Source: an uncultured Eggerthella sp. (lineage in GTDB: Bacteria > Actinomycetota > Coriobacteriia > Coriobacteriales > Eggerthellaceae). From it: DNA of 16,735 bases. Positions 14,524-16,735 of the stretch are shown piece by piece. The notes below the pieces were generated by a model. It was given only the letters and a program-made list of their open reading frames with translations. It was not told where the DNA came from and did not search any database. The first letter of the stretch is position 1; each line of letters begins with the position of its first letter. The translations under genes and the position numbers were made by a program. The stretch lies in assembly GCA_900544455.1 (NCBI GenBank), contig UQVJ01000031.1:1-16735 (forward strand), in the 5' to 3' direction.

Positions 14524-14775
14524 CTAGGGTGTGTCGAACACCTGCGCTCCGGCAAAATCGTTGAATTTGGCGGCATCCGCTTCTTTTTCGGCCATCAATT
14601 CTTCAAAGCCGGTCAACGCTGCGAAGGGCATGAATTGGGTGGCTCGTTTGGGGCTGTTGGCGGCGAAGTGGACGCCATGCTGCCGCACCTGCGCGGCGAT
14701 GTCTTGCAATATGCGGCGGCGCCGTTCGGCTTCGTCAAAGGCAACGTCTTCCAGGAAATCGTCTTCGCTAAGCAC
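14524..14775 (-). CDS. YolD-like small protein paired with the Y-family polymerase
   Basis: The start is GTG at 14775, with AGGAGG 5 nt upstream (14781-14786, inside the polymerase gene). The 83-residue product has the YolD-like core RATQFMPFAALTGFEELMAE (about 44-63) and is helical and acidic. YolD-like genes commonly sit next to UmuC/UvrX-type polymerases, and here the start overlaps the polymerase stop by 8 nt, so the two are translationally coupled. It may act like UmuD as a polymerase accessory, a role proposed for the family but not shown by this sequence. Confidence 0.8.
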   Translation of the reverse strand: MLSEDDFLEDVAFDEAERRRRILQDIAAQVRQHGVHFAANSPKRATQFMPFAALTGFEELMAEKEADAAKFNDFAGAQVFDTP

Positions 14776-16054
14776 GATGGCCTCCTATCTGGTTGTTTCG
14801 TTCGCGCATGGTTGCCCCCTGCTTTAGGCTGGTGCCTCGCAGTAGCGCGTTTTTGCCAAAGCGATCGCGCACGGCAACGGAAGCTCTTATTAAGTCGGCT
14901 TCTTTGCCATCGTCTTCCGAGCCGAAAAGGCTGGGCTGGTCGTACTTGGCGGGTTGGAGGGCGCCCAATGCCACCGTCAGCCTGCGAATGGGCTCGTTTT
15001 CCATTGCGTGCTGGTCGAACAGGCTCAGCGCCGCCTTCACTATGCGATGCGGCGAATCGGTTCGTTCGGAAAGCTTGGTTGAGCCGCCGCTTCCCATGCC
15101 CCATCTGCCGCTTTCGGTAAGGCGGGGCCGCGCGTAGCCAACGTGCACGGATATGCTTCCGCATGAAAGCCCCTTCGAGCACAAGTCCAAGCAGCTGGCG
15201 TCTGCCATTTCCCGCAGTACGGTGCGTGCTTCGCTGAAGGAATAGTCGTGCATCAACACCTGCCCGTTCGATATTGAATGCGCTGCGGGGCGGTACCCTT
15301 TTATCTGCTTGATGGTGCAGGGCTCCTGCCCCCAGGCGTGGTCTAGCAAATATTCGCCGATTTTGCCGAATTCCTTTTTCAGCCATGCGGGGTTGGCGGC
15401 GCATATGCCGGCCATGTCGTAGATTCCGCGCCGTGCCAGGCGATGCGCGATGCCTGGGCCCACCTGCCAGATGTCGGTTATGGGCTGATGGAACCAGATT
15501 TCGCGCTTATAGCTTTCTTCGTCCAGTATGCCTATGCCGTCGGCCGCTTTTTTCGCTTCGATGTCCAAGGCCACCTTCGCCAAAAACAGGTTTGGGCCGA
15601 TGCCCGCCGTGGCGGTGATGCCTGTTTCTTCGGCTACTTTGCTGCGCAACATTTCGGCGAAGGCCTTTGCGTCCATCCGATACAGCTTTAGGTAGGGGGT
15701 TGCGTCTATGAAGCATTCGTCGATGCTGTACACGTGAAGGTCTTCTGCGCTTACGTATCGCAGATATATAGCGTTGATCTGCGCCGATACTTCCATATAG
15801 CGGGCCATGCGTGGCGTTGCCATGGTGTATTCGATTCCATTGGGAATCTGAAAAATGCGGCAACGGTTTTTTACGCCTAATGCTTTCATGGCGGGCGTTA
15901 TGGCAAGGCAGATGGTGCCAGGCCCGCGGTCGGGGTCGGCCACCACAAGGTTTTCAGTGAGGGGGTCTAAGCCGCGGTCGACGCATTCGACGCTTGCGTA
16001 GAAGCTTTTCAGGTCGATGCACACATAGCTCTTTGCGGGCTTGTTGTTAAGCAC
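14768..16054 (-). CDS. Y-family (translesion) DNA polymerase, UmuC/UvrX-like
   Basis: The 428-residue protein starts at GTG 16054, with GGGAGG at 16063-16068. Palm-domain metal ligands are visible: Asp14 in CIDLKSFYASVE and Asp112-Glu113 in YSIDECFIDA. A helix-hairpin-helix region (about 193-211, ITDIWQVGPGIAHRLARRG) and a little-finger domain follow. QPSLF (373-377) fits a beta-clamp-binding motif. It copies across DNA lesions at low fidelity. A LexA box lies 53 nt upstream, so it should be SOS-induced. It is first in a two-gene unit with the YolD-like gene. Confidence 0.93.
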   Translation of the reverse strand: MLNNKPAKSYVCIDLKSFYASVECVDRGLDPLTENLVVADPDRGPGTICLAITPAMKALGVKNRCRIFQIPNGIEYTMATPRMARYMEVSAQINAIYLRYVSAEDLHVYSIDECFIDATPYLKLYRMDAKAFAEMLRSKVAEETGITATAGIGPNLFLAKVALDIEAKKAADGIGILDEESYKREIWFHQPITDIWQVGPGIAHRLARRGIYDMAGICAANPAWLKKEFGKIGEYLLDHAWGQEPCTIKQIKGYRPAAHSISNGQVLMHDYSFSEARTVLREMADASCLDLCSKGLSCGSISVHVGYARPRLTESGRWGMGSGGSTKLSERTDSPHRIVKAALSLFDQHAMENEPIRRLTVALGALQPAKYDQPSLFGSEDDGKEADLIRASVAVRDRFGKNALLRGTSLKQGATMRERNNQIGGHRA

Positions 16055-16106
16055 GGCTCATTCCTCCCATCACATCGAAAACAGAGTTTGTTCGCTAGTT
16101 TTTATA

Positions 16107-16120
16107 CGAACACCTGTTCT
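16107..16120. promoter_or_regulatory. LexA (SOS) box between divergent genes
   Basis: CGAACACCTGTTCT contains a perfect GAAC-N4-GTTC dyad, the Gram-positive/actinobacterial LexA site form. On the minus strand it lies just upstream of a -10-like TATAAA (16106-16101). On the plus strand TATACA (16123-16128) lies just downstream. One box can thus control both directions. Confidence 0.8.
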
Positions 16121-16131
16121 AGTATACAGAC

Positions 16132-16725
16132 ATGGACTATAGGGCGAAAGATGGCGAAATGAGGCGCGCGCACCGCGAAACGGTGGACGTGTTGGCGCGG
16201 TTCGGGCGGGATGGCCGCCTTGAGCCTTGTGTTGTCGTGCTCAAAGATTGCCGTGCTTTTCGCATTGACGAAGTGCTGATGGCAAGCGGATTCGACCCAG
16301 TGCACCACGGCAAGCGCACGGCGCGCTTCGACATTCGCCCGGGCGGCAGGGAAATGCAGCTGTTCTTGGAGCATCAGTTGGAAAACCCCGCCACGGGTGC
16401 CACTGGAGCTGCGGCATCTCGCTGGTGCCACGGGTGCCACTGGGGCTGTGGCATATCGCGTCCGCCTGACGCCCCGGCGCTGTTCGGCGTCGTCGGGGCG
16501 TGGCAAGATCTGCGCGCCGTGCATGATCTGAGGGGCGCGCGCAGCGAAAGGGGCCCCTTCATGGCAAGATACTTGCGCGGTGTATTCCCAAACGGCTGCT
16601 TGCAGGGCTTTTCGGATACATGGCGCGCATATCTTGCCAAAGCCAGCTCATTTCGGATACATGGCGCGCGAATCTTGCCACGAACTGGCGTTTTTCCCGT
16701 CCGAGGCCCCTTCGGGAACGCATGA
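16132..16725 (+). CDS. Conserved small SOS-linked protein with aberrant C-terminal extension
   Basis: The first ~80 residues (MDYRAKDGEMRRAHRETVDV, then VVVLKDCRAFRIDEVLMASG and the RFDIRPGGREMQLFLEH strand pair) look like a real small domain of the kind found next to Y-family polymerases in Gram-positive bacteria, where the usual length is about 90-100 residues. After EHQ the frame runs into short direct repeats and low-complexity sequence (ATGATGAAASRWCHGCH) up to a stop at 16723, giving 197 residues. The tail is probably read-through after the natural end was lost to repeat insertion or a frameshift. No ribosome binding site precedes ATG 16132; either the message is leaderless, or ATG 16159 is the start. 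It shares the LexA box with the polymerase. Its function is unknown. Confidence 0.5.
   Translation: MDYRAKDGEMRRAHRETVDVLARFGRDGRLEPCVVVLKDCRAFRIDEVLMASGFDPVHHGKRTARFDIRPGGREMQLFLEHQLENPATGATGAAASRWCHGCHWGCGISRPPDAPALFGVVGAWQDLRAVHDLRGARSERGPFMARYLRGVFPNGCLQGFSDTWRAYLAKASSFRIHGARILPRTGVFPVRGPFGNA
16390..16454. repeat. 28-bp direct repeat pair (37-bp period)
   Basis: The stretch 16390-16417 (GCCACGGGTGCCACTGG...) recurs at 16427-16454 with two base changes. It lies where the SOS-linked small gene loses its family likeness. Confidence 0.85.
16501..16680. repeat. Cluster of ~30-bp repeats in both orientations
   Basis: TTTCGGATACATGGCGCGC plus NNATCTTGCCA occurs at 16610-16639 and 16651-16680 (two differences, 41-bp period). 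Two diverged inverted copies start TGGCAAGAT at 16501 and 16562. TGGCAAGATA (16562-16571) pairs perfectly with TATCTTGCCA (16630-16639), so the transcript could fold into long hairpins. The form recalls REP-like intergenic repeats; no terminal repeats or transposase are seen here. Confidence 0.8.
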
Positions 16726-16735
16726 AGCGAAAAAG

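Noticed and set aside
16390..16680. CRISPR array
   Set aside because: Too few copies, mixed orientation, unequal spacing and no cas genes.

Overview
The window looks like a chromosomal segment of a gut-type Coriobacteriia bacterium, probably of the Eggerthellaceae. This is inferred from several things together: several family III CoA-transferase paralogues, an OxlT-like MFS carrier, a surface protein with an SPKTG sorting signal, a Gram-positive/actinobacterial LexA box, and strong AAGGAGG ribosome binding sites with GTG starts. No rRNA, tRNA, CRISPR array or intact insertion sequence was seen.

Layout. (1) 1-2648, plus strand: the C-terminal, single-TRD part of a type I restriction specificity subunit (HsdS), overlapping by ATGA a DUF262/HNH-type nuclease gene. 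This is a restriction/defence unit, and the hsdS part carries an inverted 15-bp site and a near-perfect palindrome that look like recombination sites. (2) 2989-3960, minus: a LysR-type regulator whose last ~35 codons are out of frame because of a C8 homopolymer. (3) 4129-8504, plus: an operon of a family III CoA-transferase, an MFS carrier, a 59-aa membrane protein with no usual annotation, and a second family III enzyme that keeps the residues of alpha-methylacyl-CoA racemase. It ends at a strong terminator (8551-8596). The divergent LysR gene and a T-N11-A dyad between the two transcripts suggest LysR control. The likely joint role is to import or exchange a carboxylic acid, activate it by CoA transfer and epimerise its alpha carbon; the substrate is unknown. 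(4) 8597-9645: mostly non-coding, but with a small acidic 48-aa gene on the minus strand that has its own terminator, and several palindromes in the leader of the next gene. (5) 9646-11736, plus: a secreted, wall-anchored beta-helix protein with an Ala/Ser-rich stalk. (6) 12010-13350, minus: a solitary third family III CoA-transferase, a close paralogue of the first, followed by a 61-bp-period duplication and a terminator. (7) 13537-14298, minus: an AIM24-family protein. (8) 14524-16725: an SOS mutagenesis cassette. A Y-family DNA polymerase and an overlapping YolD-like gene run on the minus strand, a conserved small gene runs divergently, and a perfect LexA box lies between them. The far end is filled with short direct and inverted repeats.

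The points most worth a second look are the possible invertible hsdS site, the homopolymer frameshift in the regulator, the two unannotated small proteins, the racemase-plus-transferase operon and the repeat cluster at 16390-16680.
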